Of a stretch of DNA of 12,169 nucleotides, positions 1 to 6,652 are shown in pieces. The position numbers were made by a program, and so were the translations under genes. Position 1 is the stretch's first letter. Each line of letters starts with the position of its first letter. The stretch lies in assembly GCA_946480585.1 (NCBI GenBank), contig CAMLKQ010000037.1, forward strand, positions 1 through 12,169, given 5' to 3'. The notes beneath the pieces are model-generated. The model had not been told where the DNA came from, ran no database searches, and saw only the letters and a program-made list of their open reading frames with translations. The stretch comes from an uncultured Kangiella sp. (GTDB lineage Bacteria; Pseudomonadota; Gammaproteobacteria; Enterobacterales; DSM-103792).

Positions 1-2120
1 GCCGACTCACGGCCGCTTTCGACCAGCAAGGCAAGGCAGGCATTGGCCAGCGCCCGTTTGCCAATGGCAACACCATCGACGCCGCCGGCGCCGCGGTGAC
101 GTTGCTGACAGGCCAGCAGCGCATCATGCAGCGCTTCCGCGAGCGCCCGACGCAGGAAACGCTGCGCTGCAACCAGCGCATCGATATCCACCACCTCAAC
201 CTGCTCCTGCAAATAAGCGATATCCGGCAACTGCAACAGTCGCGCACGCACGGCGTTGTCGACTGTGTCATCACGCAACACGGCTTGCAGAGCTTCGGTC
301 AGCACCGTCGGCAGCGTCAACGGTTTACCGGCGCGAAAATCCGCCGCCAGTTGCAGCAGCACCCGACTGCCGAGCGTCTGACTGGCATCCCAGCGGTTGA
401 ACAAATTGCTGTCGTGCTGCAACAGGAACGCCAGCTGCTCGTCGCTGTAGCCATACTCCAGTTTCACCGGTGCCGAAAAATCACGCAGCAAGGAGGGTAA
501 CGGCCGTTCGGCGAGGCCGCGGAAGACAAAGGTCTGCTCCGCTTCGCGCAGCGGCAGCACCGGTGCACTGCCCTGCTCGCTGCCGCATTGCCAGTTCAAC
601 GGCAACTCCTTGCCATTTTTGTCCAGCAAGCCCATCCGGAACGGGATCAGGAACGGTGCCTTGATCGCTTGGCCCGGCGTCGGCTTGGTGTACTGCTTCA
701 GCGTCAACCGGTATTCGCCACGCGCCGGATCAAACGCATCACTGACCGTGACGGTCGGCGTACCGGCCTGGCTGTACCACAGTTGGAACTGGTGCAAATC
801 CATGCCGTTGGCGTCGGCGTGGGCCGCAACGAAATCATCACAGGTCACCGCTTTGCCATCATTACGCTCGAAATAGCAATCCATGCCTTTGCGGAAGCCC
901 TGCTCACCGAGCAGCGTGTGCAGCATGCGAATGACTTCGGCACCTTTGTTGTACACCGTCACGGTGTAGAAGTTGTTCATTTCGACATAGCTGTCGGGCC
1001 TAATCGGATGCGCCATCGGGCCGGCATCTTCCGAAAACTGCGCGGTGCGGATCACCCGGACATCGTCCATGCGTTTGACCGTCGGCGAGCCCATGTCGGC
1101 GGAGAATTGCTGATCGCGAAATACCGTCAAGCCCTCTTTCAGCGACAGCTGGAACCAGTCGCGACAGGTGACCCGATTACCGGTCCAGTTGTGGAAGTAT
1201 TCGTGCGCAATGACGCTCTCGACACCTTCGTAATCGACATCGGTCGCGGTCTCGCGATTGGCGAGCACATACTTGGTGTTGAAGATGTTGAGGCCCTTGT
1301 TCTCCATCGCGCCCATATTGAAATCGGACACAGCGACGATCTGGTAAATATCGAGATCGTACTCACGGCCGTATTTTTCTTCGTCCCAGCGCATCGAGGC
1401 TTTCAGCGAGGCCATGGCATGTTCGCATTGGTCGAGCTTGCCCTTGTCGACATAAATTTTCAGCGCGACCTGGCGACCGGAGCGGGTGACGAACGTGTCG
1501 TCGAGCAAATCGAAATCGCCGGCGACCAAGGCGAACAGGTAACACGGCTTCGGGAACGGATCGAGCCAGCGGGCGAAATGGCGGCCACCGTCCAGATCGC
1601 CCCGCCCGGCCGGGTTGCCGTTGCCGAGCAGGTGCGGGTAACTCGCCTTGTCGGCACGGATGGTGACGTCATAGCTCGCCATGATGTCCGGCCGATCCAA
1701 AAAGAAGGTAATGCGGCGAAAGCCCTCGGCTTCACATTGGGTGCAGAACTTGCCGCCTGACTTGTACAGCCCTTCGAGCCGGGTATTGCTCTGCGGCGCG
1801 ATTTGGACCACGGTTTCCAGGCTGAACTGCGCCGGCACCTCGTGCAAGGTCAGGCCATCATCGTCCTGCACATAGCGGTTGGCCGGCACAACCTGACCAT
1901 CGAGGTGAATTGCCTTCAGGCTAAGCTCTTCGCCGTCGAGGCGCAGCTCGCCGGACGGCTTCGCAACCGCCGGGTTGGCGCGTATTTGCAGCTGGCTGTA
2001 GATCTCGGCATGGCTTTCATAGAGGTCGACGGTCATCGTGACCCGGTCGATGAGGTAGTCGCTGGCGCGGTAATCCTTGCGAAATTTCGGCGATTTCGGC
2101 TGGTTGTTGCCCTTGGCCAT
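1..2120 (-). CDS. pepN: Aminopeptidase N (M1 family zinc metallopeptidase), C-terminus cut by window edge
   Basis: Cytoplasmic zinc aminopeptidase of the M1 (gluzincin) family that removes N-terminal residues from peptides during protein turnover. The minus-strand frame is open from ATG at 2120 to the left edge, giving about 706 of the roughly 870 residues usual for E. coli PepN; the missing part is the end of the C-terminal helical domain. Seen directly: the GAMEN exopeptidase motif at residues 270-274, the zinc site HEYFH at 306-310, and the third zinc ligand E329 in KEGLTVFRDQ. All are nine residues later than in E. coli PepN, so spacing is conserved. YNKGAEVIRM downstream holds the expected catalytic tyrosine. 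The start is supported by GGAG six bases upstream and by the N-terminal sequence MAKGNNQPK leading into the YRASDYLID region. The motifs and both ends lie in one frame, so no frameshift is present. It is transcribed divergently from pdhA. Confidence 0.96.
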   Translation of the reverse strand, partial: MAKGNNQPKSPKFRKDYRASDYLIDRVTMTVDLYESHAEIYSQLQIRANPAVAKPSGELRLDGEELSLKAIHLDGQVVPANRYVQDDDGLTLHEVPAQFSLETVVQIAPQSNTRLEGLYKSGGKFCTQCEAEGFRRITFFLDRPDIMASYDVTIRADKASYPHLLGNGNPAGRGDLDGGRHFARWLDPFPKPCYLFALVAGDFDLLDDTFVTRSGRQVALKIYVDKGKLDQCEHAMASLKASMRWDEEKYGREYDLDIYQIVAVSDFNMGAMENKGLNIFNTKYVLANRETATDVDYEGVESVIAHEYFHNWTGNRVTCRDWFQLSLKEGLTVFRDQQFSADMGSPTVKRMDDVRVIRTAQFSEDAGPMAHPIRPDSYVEMNNFYTVTVYNKGAEVIRMLHTLLGEQGFRKGMDCYFERNDGKAVTCDDFVAAHADANGMDLHQFQLWYSQAGTPTVTVSDAFDPARGEYRLTLKQYTKPTPGQAIKAPFLIPFRMGLLDKNGKELPLNWQCGSEQGSAPVLPLREAEQTFVFRGLAERPLPSLLRDFSAPVKLEYGYSDEQLAFLLQHDSNLFNRWDASQTLGSRVLLQLAADFRAGKPLTLPTVLTEALQAVLRDDTVDNAVRARLLQLPDIAYLQEQVEVVDIDALVAAQRFLRRALAEALHDALLACQQRHRGAGGVDGVAIGKRALANACLALLVESGRES

Positions 2121-2181
2121 CGGCAGCTCCGGCCCGGCCGCAGCGCCGGGACTTGAGGTAAAAGGAAGAAAGAAGGCGACG

Positions 2182-2190
2182 ATTGTACCC
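2182..2190 (-). promoter_or_regulatory. Candidate -10 region of the pepN promoter
   Basis: Read on the minus strand, this is GGG followed by TACAAT, a good sigma-70 -10 hexamer. It would start transcription near 2175, about 55 bases before the pepN ATG. No recognisable -35 hexamer is found 16-18 bases upstream, so the call rests on the -10 and its position alone. Confidence 0.35.
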
Positions 2191-2400
2191 GCGTTGCCGG
2201 CGCAGGCCATTCGGTCGGAATACCGGGCGTTGCCGATTTCGCCAGTTTGGGTATGGCGACCCACACCTCGGCAGCTGTCGCCGAATGGGTTGCCGGTGTT
2301 GGGCGACCTATCCAGCCGAACCCGCCGCAGCAATGGATGGACCCAGCCATGCTGCATCGCAACATGAAAATCCACGAAACATCTGGTCTGGCCGGTCGTT

Positions 2401-2416
2401 CAGCCCTGTTGGGCTG
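2401..2416. repeat. Perfect 6-bp inverted repeat overlapping the pdh promoter
   Basis: CAGCCC and GGGCTG are exact inverted copies separated by TGTT. The right arm overlaps the proposed -35 hexamer (2409-2414), where a repressor operator could lie. It does not match the E. coli PdhR operator. It could also be chance, since six-base arms are not rare in GC-rich DNA. Confidence 0.35.
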
Positions 2417-2437
2417 TCACACTGACTCGGGTACAAT
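2409..2437 (+). promoter_or_regulatory. Candidate sigma-70 promoter of the pdhABC operon
   Basis: TACAAT at 2432-2437 is a good -10 hexamer. TTGGGC at 2409-2414, 17 bases upstream, is a partial -35 match (TTG conserved). Transcription would start near 2444 and leave an untranslated leader of about 95 bases before the pdhA TTG. The optimal spacing, and its position as the best -10 on the plus strand of this gap, support the call. Confidence 0.5.
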
Positions 2438-2527
2438 GCGCGCCCTTCCGTTTGCGTAAAGGGAAACTGGCTGTTCAGTTCATAGACGGCTAGGATCTCA
2501 CGCGCTTTTTTTGTCCTTCACCACCCC

Positions 2528-2532
2528 GGAGG
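2528..2532 (+). promoter_or_regulatory. pdhA: Shine-Dalgarno site that fixes the TTG start of pdhA
   Basis: GGAGG stands seven bases before TTG at 2540. No in-frame ATG or GTG near this position gives a full-length E1-alpha N-terminus, so this strong site is the main reason for accepting the rare TTG start. Confidence 0.8.
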
Positions 2533-2539
2533 ATTTGCC

Positions 2540-3637
2540 TTGTCGACGACCACCGTCGCGAAGTTTGCCATCGAACGCGTCCAGTACCTGGACCCGACCG
2601 GCAAGCCGCTCACCAAAACCCTGCCCGATTTCGCCAAAGACAAGGATCTGCTGCGGTCGATGTATTGCAACATGGTTCGTCTGCGCGCCTTCGATGCCAA
2701 AGCCTACGCCCTGCAACGCACCGGCAATATGGGTACCTACCCGGCCAGTCTGGGTCAGGAAGCCATCGGCATCGGTTACGGTCTGGCACTGAAAAAAGAA
2801 GACGTGCTGGTGCCGTATTACCGCTCGACCGGCGGCCTGCTGATGCACGGCGTCTCGATGCTGGAAATTTTCCTGTATTGGGGTGGTGACGAGCGCGGTT
2901 CCGACTTCAAGGTCGCGCGTGAAGACTTCCCGATCGCGGTGCCGATCGCGACCCAGTGCCTGCACGCCACCGGCGTGGCGACTGCCATCAAATACCGCAA
3001 GCAGCAGCGTGCGGTGGTCACCGAAATCGGTGAAGGTGGCACCTCGGAAGGCGATTTCTACGAAGCCATCAACGTTGCTGGCATCTGGAATCTCGGCGTG
3101 GTGTTCTTCATCAACAACAACCAGTGGGCGATCTCGGTGCCGTCTGAAATCCAGACCAACTGCGAAACCTACGCCCAGAAAGGCATCGCCGCCGGCATCG
3201 AAAGCGTGCAGGTCGATGGCAACGACATTCTCGCCGTCTACGACGTCGCCCACAAAGCGTTCGAGAAAGCGCGTGCCGGCAAAGGCGCGACGCTGATCGA
3301 AGCGGTGTCGTATCGCCTCTGCGATCACACCACCGCTGATGACGCCTCGCGTTACCGCTCGAAAGATGAACTCGAAAAAGGCTGGGACAGCGAGCCGATC
3401 AAGCGCTTGCGCGGTTACCTCGAATCGTTGAAAGCCTGGAGCGACAAGGACGAGGAAGCGCTGCAAAAAGAAGTGGCTGACGAAATCGAAGCCGCGGTGC
3501 ACGCTTACAAAACTTTCCCGGCGCCGAAGCCGGAAGACATGTTCGACACGCTCTACGCCGAACTGCCGAAACACATCCAGCAGCAGCGTGCTGACGCCAT
3601 TGCCCGTGGCGCCAAGCACACTGGCGGTCATCACTAA
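2540..3637 (+). CDS. pdhA: Pyruvate dehydrogenase E1 component, alpha subunit
   Basis: Thiamine-diphosphate subunit of the 2-oxoacid dehydrogenase E1 heterotetramer, which decarboxylates pyruvate and passes the acetyl group to E2 lipoyl lysines. The 365-residue length is normal for E1-alpha. Visible features: the substrate/TPP entry segment around MGTYPASLGQEA (64-75), VPYYRSTGG (91-99), the TPP/Mg motif GEGGTSEGDF (164-173) followed by INNNQWAIS (191-199), and the conserved loop DHTTADDASRYR (262-273), whose H263 is the expected active-site histidine. The usual GDG of the TPP motif reads GEG (E165), as it does in human branched-chain E1-alpha. The start is TTG with GGAGG seven bases upstream. 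pdhB follows after 12 bases. A branched-chain 2-oxoacid specificity is the main alternative; the DHTTADDASRYR loop and the family look favour pyruvate. Confidence 0.88.
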   Translation: MSTTTVAKFAIERVQYLDPTGKPLTKTLPDFAKDKDLLRSMYCNMVRLRAFDAKAYALQRTGNMGTYPASLGQEAIGIGYGLALKKEDVLVPYYRSTGGLLMHGVSMLEIFLYWGGDERGSDFKVAREDFPIAVPIATQCLHATGVATAIKYRKQQRAVVTEIGEGGTSEGDFYEAINVAGIWNLGVVFFINNNQWAISVPSEIQTNCETYAQKGIAAGIESVQVDGNDILAVYDVAHKAFEKARAGKGATLIEAVSYRLCDHTTADDASRYRSKDELEKGWDSEPIKRLRGYLESLKAWSDKDEEALQKEVADEIEAAVHAYKTFPAPKPEDMFDTLYAELPKHIQQQRADAIARGAKHTGGHH

Positions 3638-3649
3638 GGAGTCGCCAGC

Positions 3650-4630
3650 ATGGCTGCTATTACCCTGATTGAAGCCGTTAATTTGGCTCTCGCCCACGAG
3701 CTGAAGCGCGACAACGACGTTGTCGTGCTCGGTGAAGACGTTGGCGTCAACGGTGGTGTGTTCCGCGCCACCAACGGTCTCGCGCAAAAGTTTGGCAAGG
3801 ACCGCGTGATCGACACCCCGCTGGCCGAATCGATGATTGCCGGTTTGGCGATCGGCATGGCCGCGCAAGGCATGAAGCCGGTTGCTGAAATGCAATTCGA
3901 AGCGTTCATGATGCCGGCGTACGACATGATCTATAACCACATGGCCCGTATGCGCCTGCGTACCCGCGGCCGTATCACGCTGCCAATGGTCATTCGCGCG
4001 CCGTGGGGCGGTGGCATTCACGCGCCGGAACACCACAGCGATTCGCCGGAAGCACAGTGTGCGCATATTCCGGGTTTGAAAGTGGTTATCCCGTCAAACC
4101 CGACCCGCGCTTACGGCCTGCTGCTCGCCGCGATTCGTGATCCGGATCCGGTGCTGTTCTTCGAACCGAAGCGCGTCTACCGTATCGTCAAGCACGAGAT
4201 CGAAGACAACGGTGAAGAGTATCCGCTCGGCACCTGCTTTGTGGATCGCGAAGGCACCGACATCACCCTGGTCAGCTGGGGCGCGATGATGCACGAAACG
4301 CTGATCGCCGCCGACAAGCTGAAGCTGGAAGGCATCAGCGCCGAAGTGATCGACGTCGCGACCATTTCGCCGCTCGATATCGACACCATTCTGGAGTCGG
4401 TTGCCAAGACTGGTCGCCTTTGCATCGTTTGCGAAGCACCGCGCTCGGGTTCGTGGGCCTCGGAAATTGCCGCGCAAGTCGCGGAGCATGGTCTGTTCAA
4501 CCTGCTCGCGCCGATCGGTCGCGTCACCGGTTATGACACCACCATGCCGTACTACAAACTGGAAAAGCAGTTCATGCCGAGCGTGGACCGCATTCTGGAA
4601 GAAGCGCGCCGCTTGATGCAGTACAAGTGA
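3650..4630 (+). CDS. pdhB: Pyruvate dehydrogenase E1 component, beta subunit
   Basis: Partner of PdhA in the alpha2-beta2 E1 enzyme; it supplies the pyrimidine-binding half of the TPP site. The 326 residues match the family length (about 325). Seen: VVVLGEDVGVNGGVF near 24-38, TPLAES at 56-61 with E60 in the place of the TPP-activating glutamate, the acidic and histidine segment APEHHSDSPEA (125-135) with the catalytic histidine, and a C-terminal transketolase domain starting around residue 190. AAGGAG, which overlaps the pdhA stop codon, lies eight bases before the ATG, so pdhA and pdhB are probably translated in step. The gene is in the same operon as pdhA; a branched-chain E1-beta identity cannot be fully excluded because these subunits are close relatives. 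Confidence 0.92.
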   Translation: MAAITLIEAVNLALAHELKRDNDVVVLGEDVGVNGGVFRATNGLAQKFGKDRVIDTPLAESMIAGLAIGMAAQGMKPVAEMQFEAFMMPAYDMIYNHMARMRLRTRGRITLPMVIRAPWGGGIHAPEHHSDSPEAQCAHIPGLKVVIPSNPTRAYGLLLAAIRDPDPVLFFEPKRVYRIVKHEIEDNGEEYPLGTCFVDREGTDITLVSWGAMMHETLIAADKLKLEGISAEVIDVATISPLDIDTILESVAKTGRLCIVCEAPRSGSWASEIAAQVAEHGLFNLLAPIGRVTGYDTTMPYYKLEKQFMPSVDRILEEARRLMQYK

Positions 4631-4774
4631 CCTGACGGTCACCATCAGGTCATCCCGGGCCGTGCAGCGTGCAAGTCCGGGATCGCCTGCAGCGCGAACC
4701 GAACGGTGATGACCGTTTGCAAGACGAATCAGCATCTGCCAACAGGCGGATGACAACAGGGAAACCGCAGGATT
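4631..4774 (+). other. pdhB-pdhC intercistronic gap with several inverted repeats
   Basis: The gap of 144 bases is long for genes of one complex. It contains in order: CCTGA/TCAGG (4631-4649), a larger hairpin at 4652-4683, ACGGT/ACCGT around GATG (4703-4716), and CATCTGCC/GGCGGATG around AACA (4733-4752, one G-U pair as RNA). The pdhC start at 4775 has only weak ribosome binding candidates: AGGGA twelve bases away, or AGGA two bases away. No T-run follows any hairpin, so a classical terminator is unlikely; RNA processing, stability or translational control are possible. Confidence 0.6.
4652..4683. repeat. REP-like palindrome between pdhB and pdhC
   Basis: ATCCCGG (4652-4658) pairs with CCGGGAT (4677-4683). 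Inside it TGCA (4663-4666) can pair with TGCA (4670-4673) around GCG. The form resembles dispersed extragenic palindromes common in proteobacterial genomes. No second copy occurs in this window, so its status as a dispersed repeat is inferred only. Confidence 0.4.
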
Positions 4775-6490
4775 ATGTCCTACGTATTCGAATTGCCCGA
4801 TCTGGGTGAAGGCCTGCCGGACGCCACCATTGTCAAATGGCTGGTCAAGGAAGGCGACACCGTCAAAGTCGATCAACCGATCGCGGAAATGGAAACCGCC
4901 AAAGCCGTGGTGGAAGTGCCATCGCCGGTCAATGGCGTCATCGTTACGCTGCACGGCAAGGCCGGTGATGTGATCATCACCCATGCGCCGCTGGTGACCT
5001 TCGGCAATGCCGGCGACAAACCGGTTGCCGCTGCGCCGGTTGCAGCTTCGGCGCCGATGCATGCGCAAGTCGCTGCCGGTATTCCGCAAGCGGCCGCGGC
5101 GGCCCCTGCCGGTGGCGGTGAAGTGTTTCTGTTGCCCGATCTCGGCGAAGGTCTGCCGGATGCCACCATCGTCAAATGGCTGGTGAAAGAAGGCGACACC
5201 GTCAAGGTCGATCAACCGATCGCCGAAATGGAAACCGCCAAAGCCGTCGTCGAAGTGCCGTCGCCGCACAACGGTGTCATTGCCAAACTGCACGGCAAGG
5301 CCGGTGATGTGATCATCACCCACGCACCGCTGGTGACTTTCGCCGGTGCCGGTTCGACTGCAACAGCACCGGCGCCAGCGAAGAAAGACGAAGCACCGGC
5401 CGATGCCGGCACCGTCGTTGGCGCCGTGCAAGTCGGCAACACCATCGTTGCTGAAAGCAGCGACGCCGTGGTGAAAGCGCTGGCAAAGAAACTCGGTGTC
5501 GATCTGGCGCAAGTCAAAGGCACCGGTACCGGTGGCAAGATCACCCAGGCCGATGTCAAATCCGCCGCTGCTGGTGGCAGCACCAAATCGGTTGCGCTCG
5601 CCGCTGCGCCGGTTGCGACATCAACCAACAATCCGCTGGCGTTCCGCGCCTCGCCGGCGGTGCGCAAGCTCGCCAACGAACTCGGTGTTGATTTGAGCCG
5701 CTGCAACTGCAGTGGTCCGAAAGGCACGATCACGCGCGATGACGTGAAAGCCGCATCGTCGGGTGCACCTGCCGTTGCCCGCACGGCAGCACCTGCCGCG
5801 GCCAGCGTAGCAACACCGGCGACCGGTGCCCGTTTGCCAACCGTTACCGTGCAGATCAAACCGGAACCGGTGCGTGGCGTACGCCGCGCCATGGCGCAAG
5901 CGATGACGGTGTCGCATCAGACGGTTGTGCCGGTCACGCTGATGGAAGATGCCAACATCAGCAAGTGGAAAAAAGGCGAAGACTCCCTCGCCCGCTACAT
6001 TCGCGCGCTGTGCGCGGCCGCCAAAACCGAGCCGGCGCTCAACGCCTGGTTCGACGGCGCCAACATGGAGCGCTTGCTGCATCCGAACGTCAATGTCGGC
6101 ATCGCGGTCGATACCCCGGATGGTCTGTATGTGCCGTGCGTGAAAGAAGCGCAAAGCAAATCGATGAGCGAACTGCGTGCAGACGTCGAAGTGCTGCGCA
6201 AGAAGATCGCTGACAAGGCCATCAAGCCGGATGACATGAGTGGCGCCACGATCACGCTGTCGAACTACGGTTCGATCGCCGGTCGCTACGGCACCCCAAT
6301 TGTCACGCCGCCGCAAGTGGCGATCCTGGGCTGCGGCCGTTTCCGTAACGAGCTGAAGATGACCGAACGCGGCATCGAGAACCAGCGCATGCTGCCGTTG
6401 TCGCTGTCGTTCGATCACCGTGCTTGCACCGGTGGCGAAGGCGCCCGCTTCCTGGCGGCCGTCATTGCCGATCTGGAAAAGTCGGAATAG
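4775..6490 (+). CDS. pdhC: Dihydrolipoamide acetyltransferase, E2 component of pyruvate dehydrogenase
   Basis: Core of the complex; it carries acetyl groups on swinging lipoyl lysines and transfers them to CoA. Domains in the 571 residues: lipoyl domain 1 (about 3-77, lipoyl K43 in METAK), an Ala/Pro linker, lipoyl domain 2 (about 116-190, K156), linker, a peripheral-subunit-binding-like domain (about 229-264), a second such domain (about 291-328, canonical SPAVRKLANELGVDL), an Ala/Pro linker, then the catalytic 2-oxoacid acyltransferase domain (about 355-571). The catalytic histidine is H548 in SFDHRACTGGEGARF. Two oddities: the usual HxxxDG reads H-R-A-C-T-G (T552 replaces Asp), and two E1/E3-binding-like domains occur where E2 normally has one. 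The lipoyl domains are identical at 67 of 70 positions compared. The gene is last in the operon and is followed by a terminator. Branched-chain E2 is the alternative specificity. Confidence 0.93.
   Translation: MSYVFELPDLGEGLPDATIVKWLVKEGDTVKVDQPIAEMETAKAVVEVPSPVNGVIVTLHGKAGDVIITHAPLVTFGNAGDKPVAAAPVAASAPMHAQVAAGIPQAAAAAPAGGGEVFLLPDLGEGLPDATIVKWLVKEGDTVKVDQPIAEMETAKAVVEVPSPHNGVIAKLHGKAGDVIITHAPLVTFAGAGSTATAPAPAKKDEAPADAGTVVGAVQVGNTIVAESSDAVVKALAKKLGVDLAQVKGTGTGGKITQADVKSAAAGGSTKSVALAAAPVATSTNNPLAFRASPAVRKLANELGVDLSRCNCSGPKGTITRDDVKAASSGAPAVARTAAPAAASVATPATGARLPTVTVQIKPEPVRGVRRAMAQAMTVSHQTVVPVTLMEDANISKWKKGEDSLARYIRALCAAAKTEPALNAWFDGANMERLLHPNVNVGIAVDTPDGLYVPCVKEAQSKSMSELRADVEVLRKKIADKAIKPDDMSGATITLSNYGSIAGRYGTPIVTPPQVAILGCGRFRNELKMTERGIENQRMLPLSLSFDHRACTGGEGARFLAAVIADLEKSE
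4793..5002 (+). repeat. Direct repeat copy 1: first lipoyl domain of pdhC
   Basis: This stretch codes for residues 7-76 of E2. Compared by hand with the copy 339 bases downstream it differs at 24 of 210 bases, mostly third codon positions, and at 3 of 70 amino acids. It is a domain duplication within the gene. Confidence 0.95.
5132..5341 (+). repeat. Direct repeat copy 2: second lipoyl domain of pdhC
   Basis: This copy codes for residues 120-189 of E2, the partner of the repeat starting at 4793. A block of about 35 bases just after the amino-acid differences, running through the LHGKAGDVIITH coding region, is identical in both copies. Confidence 0.95.
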
Positions 6491-6513
6491 CCCGGTCGCG
6501 GCAAACGCCGCAC

Positions 6514-6543
6514 AAGAAAAAGGCGCTGCGGCGCCTTTTTCTT
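6514..6543 (+). terminator. Intrinsic terminator of the pdhABC operon
   Basis: A perfect 13-bp stem (6514-6526 with 6531-6543), GC-rich at the top with loop TGCG, descends into A-run/T-run arms, so the transcript ends in a U tract. It begins 23 bases after the pdhC stop. Because the lower stem is A on one side and T on the other it could act in both directions, but no minus-strand gene ends here. Confidence 0.93.
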
Positions 6544-6646
6544 TGCCTGACAGAACGCTCGTTGCGCACTGACCGACATCACAGCGACAACGCATCAAGC
6601 CAATCTTTTTCTGTGCCGGCGAACCGTCGGCCGCGGCAAAGCCCAC

Positions 6647-6652
6647 TACACT
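6647..6652 (+). promoter_or_regulatory. Weak candidate -10 box for the kinase-ridA unit
   Basis: TACACT matches the sigma-70 -10 consensus at four of six positions. It lies after the pdh terminator and about 33 bases before the proposed kinase start. No -35 hexamer is visible at the right distance. A promoter must exist somewhere between 6544 and 6685 if the terminator is efficient. Confidence 0.25.

Larger units (their letters stand above)
2121..2539. other. Divergent intergenic region between pepN and pdhA
   Basis: This gene-free stretch of about 420 bases separates two divergent transcription units. It holds the candidate pepN -10 box (2182-2187, minus), a candidate pdh promoter (2409-2437, plus), a perfect palindrome at 2401-2416, and an imperfect hairpin TGGGT/ACCCA at 2248-2263. 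The pdhA leader has a run of seven T at 2506-2512. Short reading frames cross it on both strands, but none has a convincing ribosome binding site or a recognisable product. No tRNA or known riboswitch fold was recognised. Confidence 0.7.

Noticed and set aside
588..1760. Plus-strand open frame of 390 codons
   Set aside because: It is antisense to pepN, where GAMEN and HEYFH fix the true coding strand and frame.
2247..2459. Short plus-strand frame of 70 codons in the pepN-pdhA gap
   Set aside because: It has no convincing ribosome binding site, overlaps the candidate pdh promoter and its product is not recognisable. A minus-strand frame over 2033-2365 was rejected for the same reasons and because it overlaps pepN.
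2498..4066. Long minus-strand open frame of 522 codons opposite pdhA and pdhB
   Set aside because: It lies wholly antisense to two clear enzyme genes. Its translation is rich in His, Arg and Phe with no recognisable domain, as expected for the complement of GC-biased coding DNA.
4094..5512. Long minus-strand open frame of 472 codons opposite pdhB and pdhC
   Set aside because: It spans the end of pdhB, the gap and both lipoyl domains in antisense. Its apparent internal repeats only mirror the lipoyl duplication.
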